NCBI RefSeq assembly: GCF_900107455.1
Contig: NZ_FNQB01000003.1
Location: 1,550,001-1,614,000, forward strand
Length of the DNA stretch: 64,000 bases
Reading direction: 5' to 3'
Source: Asanoa ishikariensis
Lineage (GTDB): Bacteria; Actinomycetota; Actinomycetes; Mycobacteriales; Micromonosporaceae
Of this stretch, positions 19,395 to 27,587 are shown piece after piece. The notes under the pieces are model-generated. The model was not told the DNA's origin. It did no database searches and saw nothing but the letters and a program-made list of their open reading frames with translations. How positions within the stretch are numbered: position 1 is the first letter of the stretch; each line of letters opens with the position of its first letter. Made by a program: the position numbers and the translations under genes.

Positions 19395-20108
19395 GTGATG
19401 ACCAGACCCGTTCTGACGCGGGTGCTCGCCATGCTGGTCGTCGGCGCGGTCGCGGCCGCCTGCGGGTTCGGCACCGGAGGTGACCCGTCGGCCGACCCGC
19501 CTGCGGCGACCGGCAGCCCCGGCGAGGACGGCACGATGACCGCGGCGGAGTTCGAGAGCGACATCCAGGGCGCGGCCAGCTCCGCCGAGGGCTACTGGAA
19601 AGCGCGCTTCGAGGAGTCGGGCGAGCGGTTCCGCCCGGTCGACCAGATCGTCGCCTACACCCGCGACGGCGAGATCGACTGCGCCGGCGAGCCGATCCCC
19701 ACCAAGAACGCGGTCTACTGCCCGGCCGGTGACTTCATCGCGTACGACGTGAACTTCGCCGTCGCCGCGTTCCAGCAGGTCGGCGACGCGTTCATCTACT
19801 ACCTGCTCGGCCACGAGTACGCGCACGCGATCCAGGCCCGGCTGGGCATCGAGCACCGGCTGACCATCGACCACGAGCTGCAGGCCGACTGCATGGCCGG
19901 CGCGTACCTGGGTGACTCGGTCCGCGACAAGGACCTGACGATCGACAAGGGCGACCTCGACGAGTTCCAGAACGGCCTGCTCGCCGTCGGCGACGACCCG
20001 AGCGTGCCGTGGTTCGCACCGGGCGCGCACGGCACCGCCGAACAACGCACCGAGTCGTTCTTCCTGGGCTACGAGCGCTCACTGTCGGCCTGCGAGCTCC
20101 AGGGCTAG
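19395..20108 (+). CDS. Putative neutral zinc metallopeptidase lipoprotein
   Basis: A 237-residue protein. The signal peptide ends in a lipobox VAAAC with Cys23, so it should be anchored outside the membrane. The zinc site is HEYAH (His140, Glu141, His144) with a downstream Glu161 in ELQADCMAG. This combination marks the predicted metalloprotease family of YpfJ (PF04228). The GTG at 19395, followed at once by ATG, has AGGGG five bases upstream. Its substrate is unknown. The stop shares CTAG with the stop of the convergent VOC gene. Confidence 0.9.
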   Translation: MMTRPVLTRVLAMLVVGAVAAACGFGTGGDPSADPPAATGSPGEDGTMTAAEFESDIQGAASSAEGYWKARFEESGERFRPVDQIVAYTRDGEIDCAGEPIPTKNAVYCPAGDFIAYDVNFAVAAFQQVGDAFIYYLLGHEYAHAIQARLGIEHRLTIDHELQADCMAGAYLGDSVRDKDLTIDKGDLDEFQNGLLAVGDDPSVPWFAPGAHGTAEQRTESFFLGYERSLSACELQG

Positions 20109-20509
20109 GGCGCGACCAGTTCGGCCTCGAAGCCGTCCTCGTCCTCGAGGTAGGCGGCGTAGGTGTCCGGGCCGCCGGCGTGCGGGTGACGGTCCGGGAA
20201 CAGCAGTACCCAGCCGCGTTTCGGCGCCTCGTCGACCAGGGCGTCGACCTCCCCCGGGGAGGCGACGTGGAAGGCGAGATGGTTGAGGCCCGGCCGCAGC
20301 CTGTCGTGACCGCCGGCGGACATGGCCTTCGACTGCTCGACCACCACATAGGTGGCACCCAGCCGCCAGCTCCGGCCGGCGGGCCAGCTCTGGAACTCCG
20401 TGTAGCCGAGCGCGCCCAGCAGCCAGCCCCAGCTTGTGGTCGCCCGGCCCAGGTCGGGGACCCACAGCTCGACGTGGTGCAGCGTGCCCGTCGTCTGGTT
20501 CACACCCAC
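20105..20509 (-). CDS. VOC-family protein
   Basis: A 134-residue protein with the VOC half-module starts LHHVELWVPDLGRA and LNHLAFHVASPGEV, and the terminal DEDGFEAELVAP in which the Glu is the usual metal ligand. Typical members are glyoxalase or bleomycin-resistance-like proteins. The GTG at 20509 lies one base after the stop of the upstream membrane-protein gene, so the two are probably cotranscribed and coupled. Confidence 0.85.
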   Translation of the reverse strand: MGVNQTTGTLHHVELWVPDLGRATTSWGWLLGALGYTEFQSWPAGRSWRLGATYVVVEQSKAMSAGGHDRLRPGLNHLAFHVASPGEVDALVDEAPKRGWVLLFPDRHPHAGGPDTYAAYLEDEDGFEAELVAP

Positions 20510-20510
20510 A

Positions 20511-21299
20511 TCATGCCGGCGGCGGGACCGGCGGGGTTGCGGGCGGGGTTGCCGACGGTGGCACGTGTACGGACGGGTCCGGGCAGATCACGTACGGGAG
20601 GGCGGCCGGGTATCCCGCGTACGGTCCGACGGGCAGTGGCTGCAACGCCGGTCGTGGCACGAACCAGCGGTAGGCCGGCGGCACCGCGAGGAGCACCACG
20701 ACCGCGAGGACGAGGACCACCTCGACCACCGTGACCGCCGCCTGTCCGGCGAAGAACGCGTCCTCGGCGGGGGTCGTGTCGGAGTAGAGCGTGTCGTAGA
20801 ACTTCGAGTCCTCCCAGAAGATGTCGTCCGGCGGGAAGCCGTCCTGCGGGATGTCCTCCGGCACGTACTCGGGCTCGTACGCCGGACCGCTCGCGATGAA
20901 CAGCGGGATGATGGCGGCGCCGGCGACGAACGGCGAGGCGCACAGCAGGAGATGGGCACCTCCCGCGATGAAGACGAAGATCCGCCCCACGTTGCTACCC
21001 CGCAGGACCGGTATGGCCGTCGCGGCCAGCCACACCGCGACCACGAGAATGATCACCCCGGGTATGACCGTCGTGACCACGTTGCCGACCCGCTCCCCGT
21101 TGACCTCGTCGGGATCGGCGTCCGGCACCAGTTCGACGGCGCGGGAGATGAGCTCGTCGAAGTACACGGCGTGGCCCACGATCAGCCCGAGCAGCCCGAG
21201 CAGCATCAGCACGGCCGCGAGCTGGAGCCAGAACGCGATGGTCACCGTCACCGGACGCGGCGGGCGCGGCACGGGCGGATCGGCGGTGATCAAGGTCAT
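20511..21299 (-). CDS. Four-helix membrane protein, Pro-rich C-terminus
   Basis: A 262-residue protein with helices near residues 18-45, 80-97, 108-130 and 185-208. An acidic loop rich in Asp/Glu/Tyr lies before the last helix, and the C-terminal tail is Pro-rich and probably cytosolic. No known domain is recognised. It lies immediately upstream of the VOC gene on the same strand and is divergent from the secreted lectin. Confidence 0.78.
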   Translation of the reverse strand: MTLITADPPVPRPPRPVTVTIAFWLQLAAVLMLLGLLGLIVGHAVYFDELISRAVELVPDADPDEVNGERVGNVVTTVIPGVIILVVAVWLAATAIPVLRGSNVGRIFVFIAGGAHLLLCASPFVAGAAIIPLFIASGPAYEPEYVPEDIPQDGFPPDDIFWEDSKFYDTLYSDTTPAEDAFFAGQAAVTVVEVVLVLAVVVLLAVPPAYRWFVPRPALQPLPVGPYAGYPAALPYVICPDPSVHVPPSATPPATPPVPPPA

Positions 21300-21417
21300 G
21301 ACACGGCAAGGTACGGACTCGCCAGTGGTGGCGACTCCCCCGTTTGGACAGTCGGCGTATCACCACGGGTGGCGGGCTCTCCGTTCCGGTGACAACCACC
21401 GAACCTCTGGAGGGATC

Positions 21418-21906
21418 GTGCTCGCCAAACTGTGCCGCGTGGCCGCCGCCGTCATCGTCGTCTCGGCCGCCGTCCTCGCCACCGCCACCGCACCCGCGTC
21501 GGCCGCGAACGGGCGTTCCCTGTTCGGCAACGGCCACAGCGACAAGTGCCTGGAGATGCCGTACTCGTGGACGCACGACTTCGCCCCGGCCGGCCAGTAC
21601 ACCTGCCATGGCCTGCCGAACCAGCAGTGGAACTACAGCACCAGCACGGGCCTGATCCAGAACCAGCTCAGCGGCAAATGCCTTGAGGTCATGTACTGGC
21701 GCGACTGGGACGGCGCGGCGGTGGGCCAGTTCACCTGCCACGGCGCCGCCAACCAGCAATGGAACATGAACCGCTCCAACGGCCTGATCCAGAACAGGTT
21801 CAGCGGCAAATGCCTCGAGGTGTACGGCTGGAGCACGGTCGACTTCGCCCCGGTCGTGCAGTGGACCTGCCACGGCGGCCGCAACCAGGTCTGGCTCTGG
21901 CGCTGA
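21418..21906 (+). CDS. Secreted ricin B-type (beta-trefoil) lectin
   Basis: A 162-residue secreted protein. The signal peptide ends near APASA-AN. The mature part is one beta-trefoil with three similar repeats, each with KCLE and CHG, followed by QQWN, QQWN and QVW, i.e. the QxW signature of ricin-type lectins. No catalytic domain is attached, unlike most actinobacterial ricin-lectin modules on glycosidases, so it would act as a free carbohydrate-binding protein. The GTG at 21418 has GGAGGG four bases upstream. Confidence 0.9.
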   Translation: MLAKLCRVAAAVIVVSAAVLATATAPASAANGRSLFGNGHSDKCLEMPYSWTHDFAPAGQYTCHGLPNQQWNYSTSTGLIQNQLSGKCLEVMYWRDWDGAAVGQFTCHGAANQQWNMNRSNGLIQNRFSGKCLEVYGWSTVDFAPVVQWTCHGGRNQVWLWR

Positions 21907-21921
21907 AGCCCCACGCGGAGG

Positions 21922-22281
21922 TCAGACGGCGGCCTCCGCCGCCTCCTGGAAGTCGACGATGGCGCCGCCATGGTCTCTCGCCCAGTTCGTCAGGACCTCG
22001 ATGGGCTCGACGAGGGTCAGGCCCAGGTCGGTGAGGCGGTACTCGACCCGCCGTGGCGCTTCGGCGTGGCGTTCGACCAGGCCGTACTCCTGGAGCCGGC
22101 GCAGCGTCTGGGTGAGGACCTTGCGTGAGACGCCGCCGATGAGGTCGACGAGCTCACCGTGCCGCCGGGGCTGCTGGCTGAGACCGAAGAGCACGAGAAC
22201 GGCCCATTTGTCGGAGATGATGTCGACCGCCAGGCGCGTGGGGCAGTCGGCGAGGAAGGCCGGTCCAGCCGTGTTCTGCAT
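21922..22281 (-). CDS. HxlR-family transcriptional regulator
   Basis: A 119-residue winged helix. It has the conserved N-terminal Cys (ADCPTRLAVDIISDKW), the HTH segment GVSRKVLTQTLRRLQEYGLV and the wing RVEYRLTDLG. HxlR proteins sense electrophiles, aldehydes or quinones and commonly control a divergent oxidoreductase, which is the arrangement here. The ATG at 22281 fits the family length. The 85-bp gap to the divergent gene contains GGTACC and GGTAACC half-sites that could be the operator. Confidence 0.92.
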   Translation of the reverse strand: MQNTAGPAFLADCPTRLAVDIISDKWAVLVLFGLSQQPRRHGELVDLIGGVSRKVLTQTLRRLQEYGLVERHAEAPRRVEYRLTDLGLTLVEPIEVLTNWARDHGGAIVDFQEAAEAAV

Positions 22282-22366
22282 GAAAATCGAAGGTACCAGG
22301 AGGTAACCCAGGGCTTCGTAACGTCTTCCGCGAGCAACGCCCAGCACCAAACGCGGAGGAGTCACC

Positions 22367-23344
22367 ATGCCACGAGTCGTCGTGTTCGACGAGTTCGGCG
22401 GGCCGGAGGTCATGCACGTCGTCGAGGAGCCGATGATCGAGCCCGCGCCCGGCGAGGTGCGCGTCAGGATCGAGGCATTCGCCGTCAACCCGCTCGATCA
22501 GTTGATGCGTTCCGGCGCCTCGCCGGCACCTGTCCCCCTGCCACACGCCCGCCTCGGCGTCGAAGGAACCGGCGTCGTCGACGCGTTGGGGTCCGCGGTC
22601 ACCGGGCTGGAGATCGGCGATCCGGTCATCCTGACGGCCATACCGGACGCGAGCGTCAGGGGCAGCTATGCCGAATACACCACGGTCCCGGCGAGCCGGG
22701 TCGTCGCGCGGCCGGCCGGGCTCGGAGTTGTGGAAGCGGCGGCGGTCTGGGTCGCGTACTCCACCGCCTACGGCGCACTCGTCGAGAAGGCGGGGATGCG
22801 GCCCGGCGACCACGTCCTCATCACCGCGGCCTCCGGGGCCGTCGGCCGTGCGGCCATGCAGATCGCCAACCAGATCGGCGCGGAGCCCATCGCCGTCACC
22901 CGGCACACCGCGAAGAAGGACGACCTGCTCGCCGCCGGTGCCGCCGCGGTCATTGCCACTGACCAGGAGGACCTCGTCGAAGGTGTCCGCCGCCACACCG
23001 GCGGGGCCGGCGCCGACATCGTCCTCGACGTCGTCATGGGTCCGGGCCAACAGGATCTCCTGAAGGCAGCCCGCCCCGGCGGAACACTGGTCGCCGCGGG
23101 CTTCCTGGACCCTCGGCCCACACCCTTCCCGCGCCTACCGCTGACGATCTTCAGCTACCGCAGCTTCGAGCACACCCTCGACGCCGTCGCGGTGAAGCGC
23201 ATGGCGGCCTTCCTGAACGCGGGTGTACGACTCGGCGCACTGCGGCCGGTCATCGACAAGGTGTTCGCCCTCGACGACGTGGTCGAGGCGCACCGCCACC
23301 TAGAGAAAGGCCTCCACGCAGGAAAGATCGTGGTAACCGCCTAA
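22367..23344 (+). CDS. NADP-dependent quinone-oxidoreductase-like MDR protein
   Basis: A 325-residue medium-chain reductase of the zinc-free quinone oxidoreductase/enoyl reductase type. A GroES-like domain (residues 1-120) contains the family pattern AVNPLDQLMRSG. The Rossmann domain has AASGAVGRAAMQIA for NADPH. No structural zinc cysteines are present. It probably reduces an electrophilic carbonyl or quinone sensed by the divergent HxlR regulator. GGAGGA lies eight bases before the ATG. Confidence 0.92.
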   Translation: MPRVVVFDEFGGPEVMHVVEEPMIEPAPGEVRVRIEAFAVNPLDQLMRSGASPAPVPLPHARLGVEGTGVVDALGSAVTGLEIGDPVILTAIPDASVRGSYAEYTTVPASRVVARPAGLGVVEAAAVWVAYSTAYGALVEKAGMRPGDHVLITAASGAVGRAAMQIANQIGAEPIAVTRHTAKKDDLLAAGAAAVIATDQEDLVEGVRRHTGGAGADIVLDVVMGPGQQDLLKAARPGGTLVAAGFLDPRPTPFPRLPLTIFSYRSFEHTLDAVAVKRMAAFLNAGVRLGALRPVIDKVFALDDVVEAHRHLEKGLHAGKIVVTA

Positions 23345-23346
23345 GC

Positions 23347-23796
23347 CTATCCAGGTGGGGTGACGGTCGAGATCGCGTGGATCAAGGCGAACTCGCCGCC
23401 GCCGCTGAGGCAGTCCGCGGCCACCTCGGGGGGGTCGAGGTCGGTCGTGTCGGGGTTCGCGTACCCGCCGCCGCCCGTCAGCCGGCTGCCGATCGCGATG
23501 GGGTCGCGGTCCGGCACGTCGACGCCGGCCACCGCCACGCCGTCCATCCACACTGTCGTGCCCGGCGGCCAGACGGCGACATTGCGACCGCCGCCGGCGG
23601 CGGCCTCGATCACGAAACAGTCCGCGTCGTCGAGGTAGCGGACGTACCCGTCGATCTGGGCGTCGTCAGATCGACCCTGGACGCCATGGACGAGCAAGGT
23701 GGGATCGCTTCGCACGGTCGATATCCCGTCGCCGGACCCGCAACCCACGCAGGCCACGGCGGCGAGCGCGACCAGTGGCAGCCCCCAGCGTCGCAA
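23347..23796 (-). CDS. Small lipoprotein of unknown function
   Basis: A 149-residue protein with a lipoprotein signal (MRRWGLPLVALAAVACVGC; Cys16 or Cys19), followed by an all-beta-looking domain. Its start is TTG at 23796, chosen because AAGGGGG lies six bases upstream and the signal peptide begins there. Two further cysteines may form a disulfide. I do not recognise a family. It converges on the oxidoreductase with 2 bp between them. Confidence 0.7.
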   Translation of the reverse strand: MRRWGLPLVALAAVACVGCGSGDGISTVRSDPTLLVHGVQGRSDDAQIDGYVRYLDDADCFVIEAAAGGGRNVAVWPPGTTVWMDGVAVAGVDVPDRDPIAIGSRLTGGGGYANPDTTDLDPPEVAADCLSGGGEFALIHAISTVTPPG

Positions 23797-23891
23797 CGGA
23801 CACCCCCTTCATGGGAGACCAGTGTGACTGGCCGGCGGCGAGGTAGGTGACCCTGACCGCGTCGCGGGAGCCGGGCCGGTACGGTGCTCTG

Positions 23892-23999
23892 GTGTTGTCT
23901 GTCAAACCGTGGCATCTCGTCGTCTCCGCGATCTGTTGTCTCGGGGTGACCGGGATCGTGGCCGGGGTCGCCGCGTTCTTCCTGCGCCGCCGGTCCTGA
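23892..23999 (+). CDS. 35-residue single-pass membrane protein
   Basis: A short gene: GTG at 23892, TGA at 23997-23999. The protein is MLSVKPWH followed by a hydrophobic helix of about 22 residues and a positive end FLRRRS. TACGGT lies exactly 6 nt before the GTG (23880-23885), giving a leaderless promoter. The charge layout suggests N-out, C-in topology. The partner is unknown. Its stop is three bases from the stop of the convergent SnoaL-like gene. Confidence 0.5.
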   Translation: MLSVKPWHLVVSAICCLGVTGIVAGVAAFFLRRRS

Positions 24000-24002
24000 G
24001 CG

Positions 24003-24461
24003 TCACCCGGCCGCCGCCAGGTAGAAGGCGCCCGTGGTCCCCGCCAGCGCGGTGGCGTCGTGGTAGCGGATCTCGTACGTGCGCTCCGCGAACCGCCATC
24101 CGTCGGGCGTACGCGCATAGCGGTCGTGATAGATCGCGTAGTTCACGTGTGACGTGCCGTCGCGGAAGCGGCCGAGCTCGTGCATGTGCGCCCGGCCCGT
24201 GGCGGTGTCTCCGTCCACGGACAGGGCGCCCGCGTGGGTGTGCTGCAGGAAGAACTCCCACATCCCCTGGAGCCGCTCGATGCCCGCGCGGAGGGCGTCC
24301 CGCCCGACCAGTTCGACGCCGGCGTCCGGGATCCGCATCACACCGTCCGATGTGAACAGTGAGGCGAAGCGGTCGTAGTCGCGCAGCAGTCCCGCGTCCG
24401 TGTACTCGGCCCGCAGCGCGTCGATCTCGACCCGGTCGGCGATAGCGTGGAAATCAGTCAT
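24003..24461 (-). CDS. SnoaL-like/NTF2-fold protein
   Basis: A 152-residue cone-fold protein. It starts with the helix-turn LRAEYTDAGLLRDYDRFASL followed by FTSDGVMRIPDAG and a central strand with HMHELGRF. Members are small isomerases, hydrolases or binding proteins. It is divergent from an ECF sigma factor that itself carries a SnoaL-like C-terminal domain. A CCTCACA-N16-CGTC element sits 8 nt before its ATG, so it is a probable target of that sigma factor. Confidence 0.88.
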   Translation of the reverse strand: MTDFHAIADRVEIDALRAEYTDAGLLRDYDRFASLFTSDGVMRIPDAGVELVGRDALRAGIERLQGMWEFFLQHTHAGALSVDGDTATGRAHMHELGRFRDGTSHVNYAIYHDRYARTPDGWRFAERTYEIRYHDATALAGTTGAFYLAAAG

Positions 24462-24469
24462 ACCCGTCC

Positions 24470-24496
24470 GACGAAGTGGGCCGGCCAGATGTGAGG
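24470..24496 (-). promoter_or_regulatory. ECF41-like promoter for SnoaL gene
   Basis: On the minus strand CCTCACA (24490-24496), a 16-nt spacer and CGTC (24470-24473) match the reported ECF41 consensus TGTCACA/CGTC at 5 of 7 and 4 of 4 positions. CGTC ends 8 nt before the ATG. Confidence 0.6.
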
Positions 24497-24523
24497 CCTG
24501 ACGTTTCGTGGCGCTGGATCGTC
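24497..24523 (+). promoter_or_regulatory. ECF41-like autoregulatory promoter
   Basis: CCTGACG (24497-24503), a 16-nt spacer and CGTC (24520-24523). The -35 part is weaker than that of the divergent promoter, but spacing and -10 are identical. It lies 27 nt upstream of the sigma factor ATG. Confidence 0.45.
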
Positions 24524-24550
24524 GGACCCGGAAAGGGAAGGGAGACCACG

Positions 24551-25435
24551 ATGGCGGACCTCAGCGAGATCATGAGTGAGCGGCGGCAACTGATCAATGT
24601 CGCGTACCGGCTGCTGGGCTCCCTGGCCGACGCCGAGGACGCGGTGCAGGAGACCTATACCCGCTGGTACGCCCTGTCCCGCGCGCAACAGGAGGCCGTC
24701 GAGTCCCCTGGCGCCTGGCTGACCACGGTGGCCAGCCGGATCTGCCTCGACCAGCTCCGCTCGGCCCGGGTGCGGCGCGAGCGCTACGTCGGCGAGTGGC
24801 TCCCCGAACCGCTCCCCCAGGACGGGCGGGCGAACGCGAGCAGCGCCGACCCGGCCGATCGCATCACCCTCGACGAGTCGGTCAGCATGGCCTTCCTCGT
24901 CGTGCTCGACTCGATGACTCCGGCGGAACGGGTGGCGTTCGTGCTCCACGACGTCTTCCGCTATCCGTTCGGCGAGGTGGCGGAGATCGTCGGCCGTACC
25001 CCCGCCGCCTGCCGGCAGTTGGCCTCCTCTGCCCGCAAACGGGTCGCCGGGTCCCGGGCGGACGCCGCAACCCCGGACACCCGCCGCGCCGGTCTCGTCC
25101 GGGACTTCAAGCAGGCCTGGCAGGCGCAGGACATCGCGGCGCTCGTCGGCCTACTCGACCCCGACGCCACGGCGACCGGCGACGGGGGCGGGCTCGTCAA
25201 CGCCTCGCCGCAGCCGATCGTCGGCGGCGAGGAGGTGGCGCGCTTCTTCGCCGGCCTGGGCGCCAGGGTGGCCGAGTTCACGCTGGTCGAGAGCCTGGTC
25301 AACGGCGAGCCCGGCCTGATGGCGATGCACGACGGCGTCACGGTGATGGTGATGGCGTTCGACGTCGCCGACGACCGGATCACGCGAGTCTGGGCGGTGC
25401 TGAACCCCGAGAAGCTGCGGCCGTGGACCGCGTGA
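24551..25435 (+). CDS. ECF sigma factor, SigJ/ECF41-like, with C-terminal SnoaL domain
   Basis: A 294-residue extracytoplasmic-function sigma factor. Region 2 is YRLLGSLADAEDAVQETYTRW, and region 4 includes PFGEVAEIVGRTPAACRQL. A C-terminal NTF2-like domain (from about residue 180) carries GDGGG and NPEKL, close to the two motifs reported for ECF41. In that family the extension replaces a separate anti-sigma factor. GGGAG lies before the ATG. It is divergent from a SnoaL gene with matching promoter elements. The usual ECF41 partner (an oxidoreductase or carboxymuconolactone decarboxylase) is absent. Confidence 0.92.
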   Translation: MADLSEIMSERRQLINVAYRLLGSLADAEDAVQETYTRWYALSRAQQEAVESPGAWLTTVASRICLDQLRSARVRRERYVGEWLPEPLPQDGRANASSADPADRITLDESVSMAFLVVLDSMTPAERVAFVLHDVFRYPFGEVAEIVGRTPAACRQLASSARKRVAGSRADAATPDTRRAGLVRDFKQAWQAQDIAALVGLLDPDATATGDGGGLVNASPQPIVGGEEVARFFAGLGARVAEFTLVESLVNGEPGLMAMHDGVTVMVMAFDVADDRITRVWAVLNPEKLRPWTA

Positions 25436-26312
25436 GGGTGGACTCGGCGATCCGCAGGAAGTGGCGGGCGACCGGGCCCAGCGGGCGGCCGGCGACGGTC
25501 GCGATCACGATGCGGTAGCTCGGCGGCTGGTCGCTAATCTCGAGAAAGCGCAGGTCGTCGGTCTGATCGATGATCGAGCGGGGCATGAACGCGAGGCCGA
25601 GGCCGAGCCGGACCAGGTCGAGGATCGTCGCCAGGTCGTTCATCTGCACGGTGATCCGCCGGGTCAGGCCGGCCGCCACGTAGGCCCGGTCGACCGCGCT
25701 GCGGACACCCCAGCCAGGCGGGAACTCGACGAACGCCTCGTCGGCCAGGTCGGCGAGGTCGACCGAGCCCCGGTCCGCCAGCGGATGGTCGGCGGGGCAG
25801 GCCAGCACCACCTCGTCGGTGGCCAGTAGCTGCTGCTCGATGCCGGGCAGCGGGCCCTGGGTGAGCACGACGGCCAGGTCGAGTGCGCCGTCGCGGAGGC
25901 GGTCCAGGTGGTCGAGCGTCCCGCGGGGGCCGGGCGCGGTAAGCCAGATCTCCACGCCGGGCAACTCGGTGCGGAACGTGGCCAGCGCCTCGCGTACGCC
26001 ACTCGGGGTCAGTCCGTAGAGAATCCCCAGCCGCAGCCGGCCGCGCAGGCCCTGGCCGACCTGGGTGACCGTCTCCCGTGCGGCCTCGACGGCGGACAGG
26101 ATGCGCAGCGCCTCGGGCAGCAGGGCCCGGCCGGCCTCGGTGAGCTCGACGTGCTGGGTGGTGCGGTCCAGCAGGGTCGCGCCGAGGTCGCGCTCCAGCG
26201 CCCGGATCGCGGTCGAGACGCCGGACTGCGCGGTGTGCAGCCGCTCGGCCGCGCGGGTGAAGCTGCGCTCCTCGGCGACGGTGGTGAAGACCTCGAGCTT
26301 GCGGATGTCCAC
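25380..26312 (-). CDS. LysR-family transcriptional regulator
   Basis: A 310-residue LTTR. The N-terminal HTH is VFTTVAEERSFTRAAERLHT with AQSGVSTAIRALERDLG. The co-inducer domain starts near residue 90 (LRLGILYGLTPSG). The GTG at 26312 is the only start giving the standard N-terminus VDIRKLEVF. It is divergent from the MFS/amidohydrolase operon with a 54-bp gap holding CCAA-N8-TTGG, a possible LysR site. Its 3' end overlaps the sigma factor 3' end by 56 bp. Confidence 0.93.
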   Translation of the reverse strand: MDIRKLEVFTTVAEERSFTRAAERLHTAQSGVSTAIRALERDLGATLLDRTTQHVELTEAGRALLPEALRILSAVEAARETVTQVGQGLRGRLRLGILYGLTPSGVREALATFRTELPGVEIWLTAPGPRGTLDHLDRLRDGALDLAVVLTQGPLPGIEQQLLATDEVVLACPADHPLADRGSVDLADLADEAFVEFPPGWGVRSAVDRAYVAAGLTRRITVQMNDLATILDLVRLGLGLAFMPRSIIDQTDDLRFLEISDQPPSYRIVIATVAGRPLGPVARHFLRIAESTLTRSTAAASRGSAPPRLA

Positions 26313-26366
26313 CCGACCATCATTCCAAGATCCGATAGAGATATCCAAACTTGATGTTGGTTCCTG

Positions 26367-27587
26367 ATGGATCTTCTGGCCAGACTCGGTTCCATGCCCA
26401 GCACCACCCACCGTGCCGGCTTCGCACTGGTCGCGGGCGCCTACGCCGCGACCATGGCGGCCGGTTCCGTGCCGACCCCGCTCTACGTCCTCTACCAACG
26501 CCGGGACCATTTCGGTACCACCATGATCAGCGTTGTCTTCGCTGTGTACGTCATCGGCGTGGTCAGCGGCCTGCTCTTCGCGGGCGCCCACGCCGAGCGG
26601 CTGCGGCGGCGGACCCTGCTCGGCGCCGCGCTCGCCGTGCAGCTCGCCGCCTGCGCCGTCTTCCTGGCCGCACCGGACCTGCCGGGCATCCTGGCCGGCC
26701 GGGTGCTGTCCGGCCTGTCCGTCGGCCTGCTGTCCGGCCCCGCGACCGCCTTCCTGATCGAGCTTCGCCGCCGGGCCGCACCTGACGGTGACCAGCGGCA
26801 CGCCGAGGTCGTCGCCACCGCGGCCAACCTCGGCGGCCTCGCGGTCGGCCCGCTGCTGTCCGGCGTACTCGCCGAATGGGCGCCGGCGCCGCTGCACCTG
26901 CCGTACGTGGCCATCGGTGTGGTGCTCGCCCTGGCCGCCGTGCTGCTGGCGGTGGTGCCCGAGACCACGTCGCCGCTTGGCAGGCCCGCTGCCCGCCCGT
27001 TGGCCGTGGCCCCGCACCGGCGCGAGCTGTTCCTGGCCTCCTGCCTCGGCGGGCTGGTCGCGTTCGCGATGTTCGGCCTGTTCGCCGCGCTCAGCCCGTC
27101 GTTCGTGGCCGGCACCCTCGGCCACCGCTCGCACGCCCTGGCCGGGCTGGTCGCCTTCGTCGGGCTCGGCGCCGCCGCCGTCGCGCAGATCGGTTTGCGC
27201 CGGCTTCCGCCCCGCCAGGCGATGACCACGGTCCTCGTGGGCATGCCGGTCGGCCTCGCCCTCGTCGTCGGCGGCGTGTGGGCGGGTTCGCTCGCCCTCT
27301 TCGTCATCGGCGGTGCGCTCACCGGTGCCGCCGCCGGGCTGCTCTTCCGGGCCTGCCTGACCACCGTGGTGCAGCTCAGCGCGCCCGAGCGCAGGGCCGG
27401 CACGCTCGCGACCCTGTTCGTCACCAGCTACGCCGGCCTGACCGTGCCGGTGATCGGGCTCGGCGTCGCGAGCCAGCTCACCGGCACGCGCGTCGCCATG
27501 GCCGGCTTCGCCATCATCGCCGTCGCCGCCCTGGTGGCGGTCGGCACCGTACGACTCCGCCCCGAACCTGCTCTGGAGCTGACATGA
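26367..27587 (+). CDS. MFS transporter
   Basis: A 406-residue 12-helix major facilitator. The signature after TM2 is AHAERLRRR, and a central cytosolic loop lies near residue 200 (SPLGRPAARPLA). Its similarity is to drug/metabolite efflux or sugar-type MFS proteins, and direction cannot be read. It overlaps the amidohydrolase start by four bases (ATGA), so the two are coupled. The likely unit is LysR-regulated transport plus hydrolysis of one compound. Confidence 0.9.
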   Translation: MDLLARLGSMPSTTHRAGFALVAGAYAATMAAGSVPTPLYVLYQRRDHFGTTMISVVFAVYVIGVVSGLLFAGAHAERLRRRTLLGAALAVQLAACAVFLAAPDLPGILAGRVLSGLSVGLLSGPATAFLIELRRRAAPDGDQRHAEVVATAANLGGLAVGPLLSGVLAEWAPAPLHLPYVAIGVVLALAAVLLAVVPETTSPLGRPAARPLAVAPHRRELFLASCLGGLVAFAMFGLFAALSPSFVAGTLGHRSHALAGLVAFVGLGAAAVAQIGLRRLPPRQAMTTVLVGMPVGLALVVGGVWAGSLALFVIGGALTGAAAGLLFRACLTTVVQLSAPERRAGTLATLFVTSYAGLTVPVIGLGVASQLTGTRVAMAGFAIIAVAALVAVGTVRLRPEPALELT

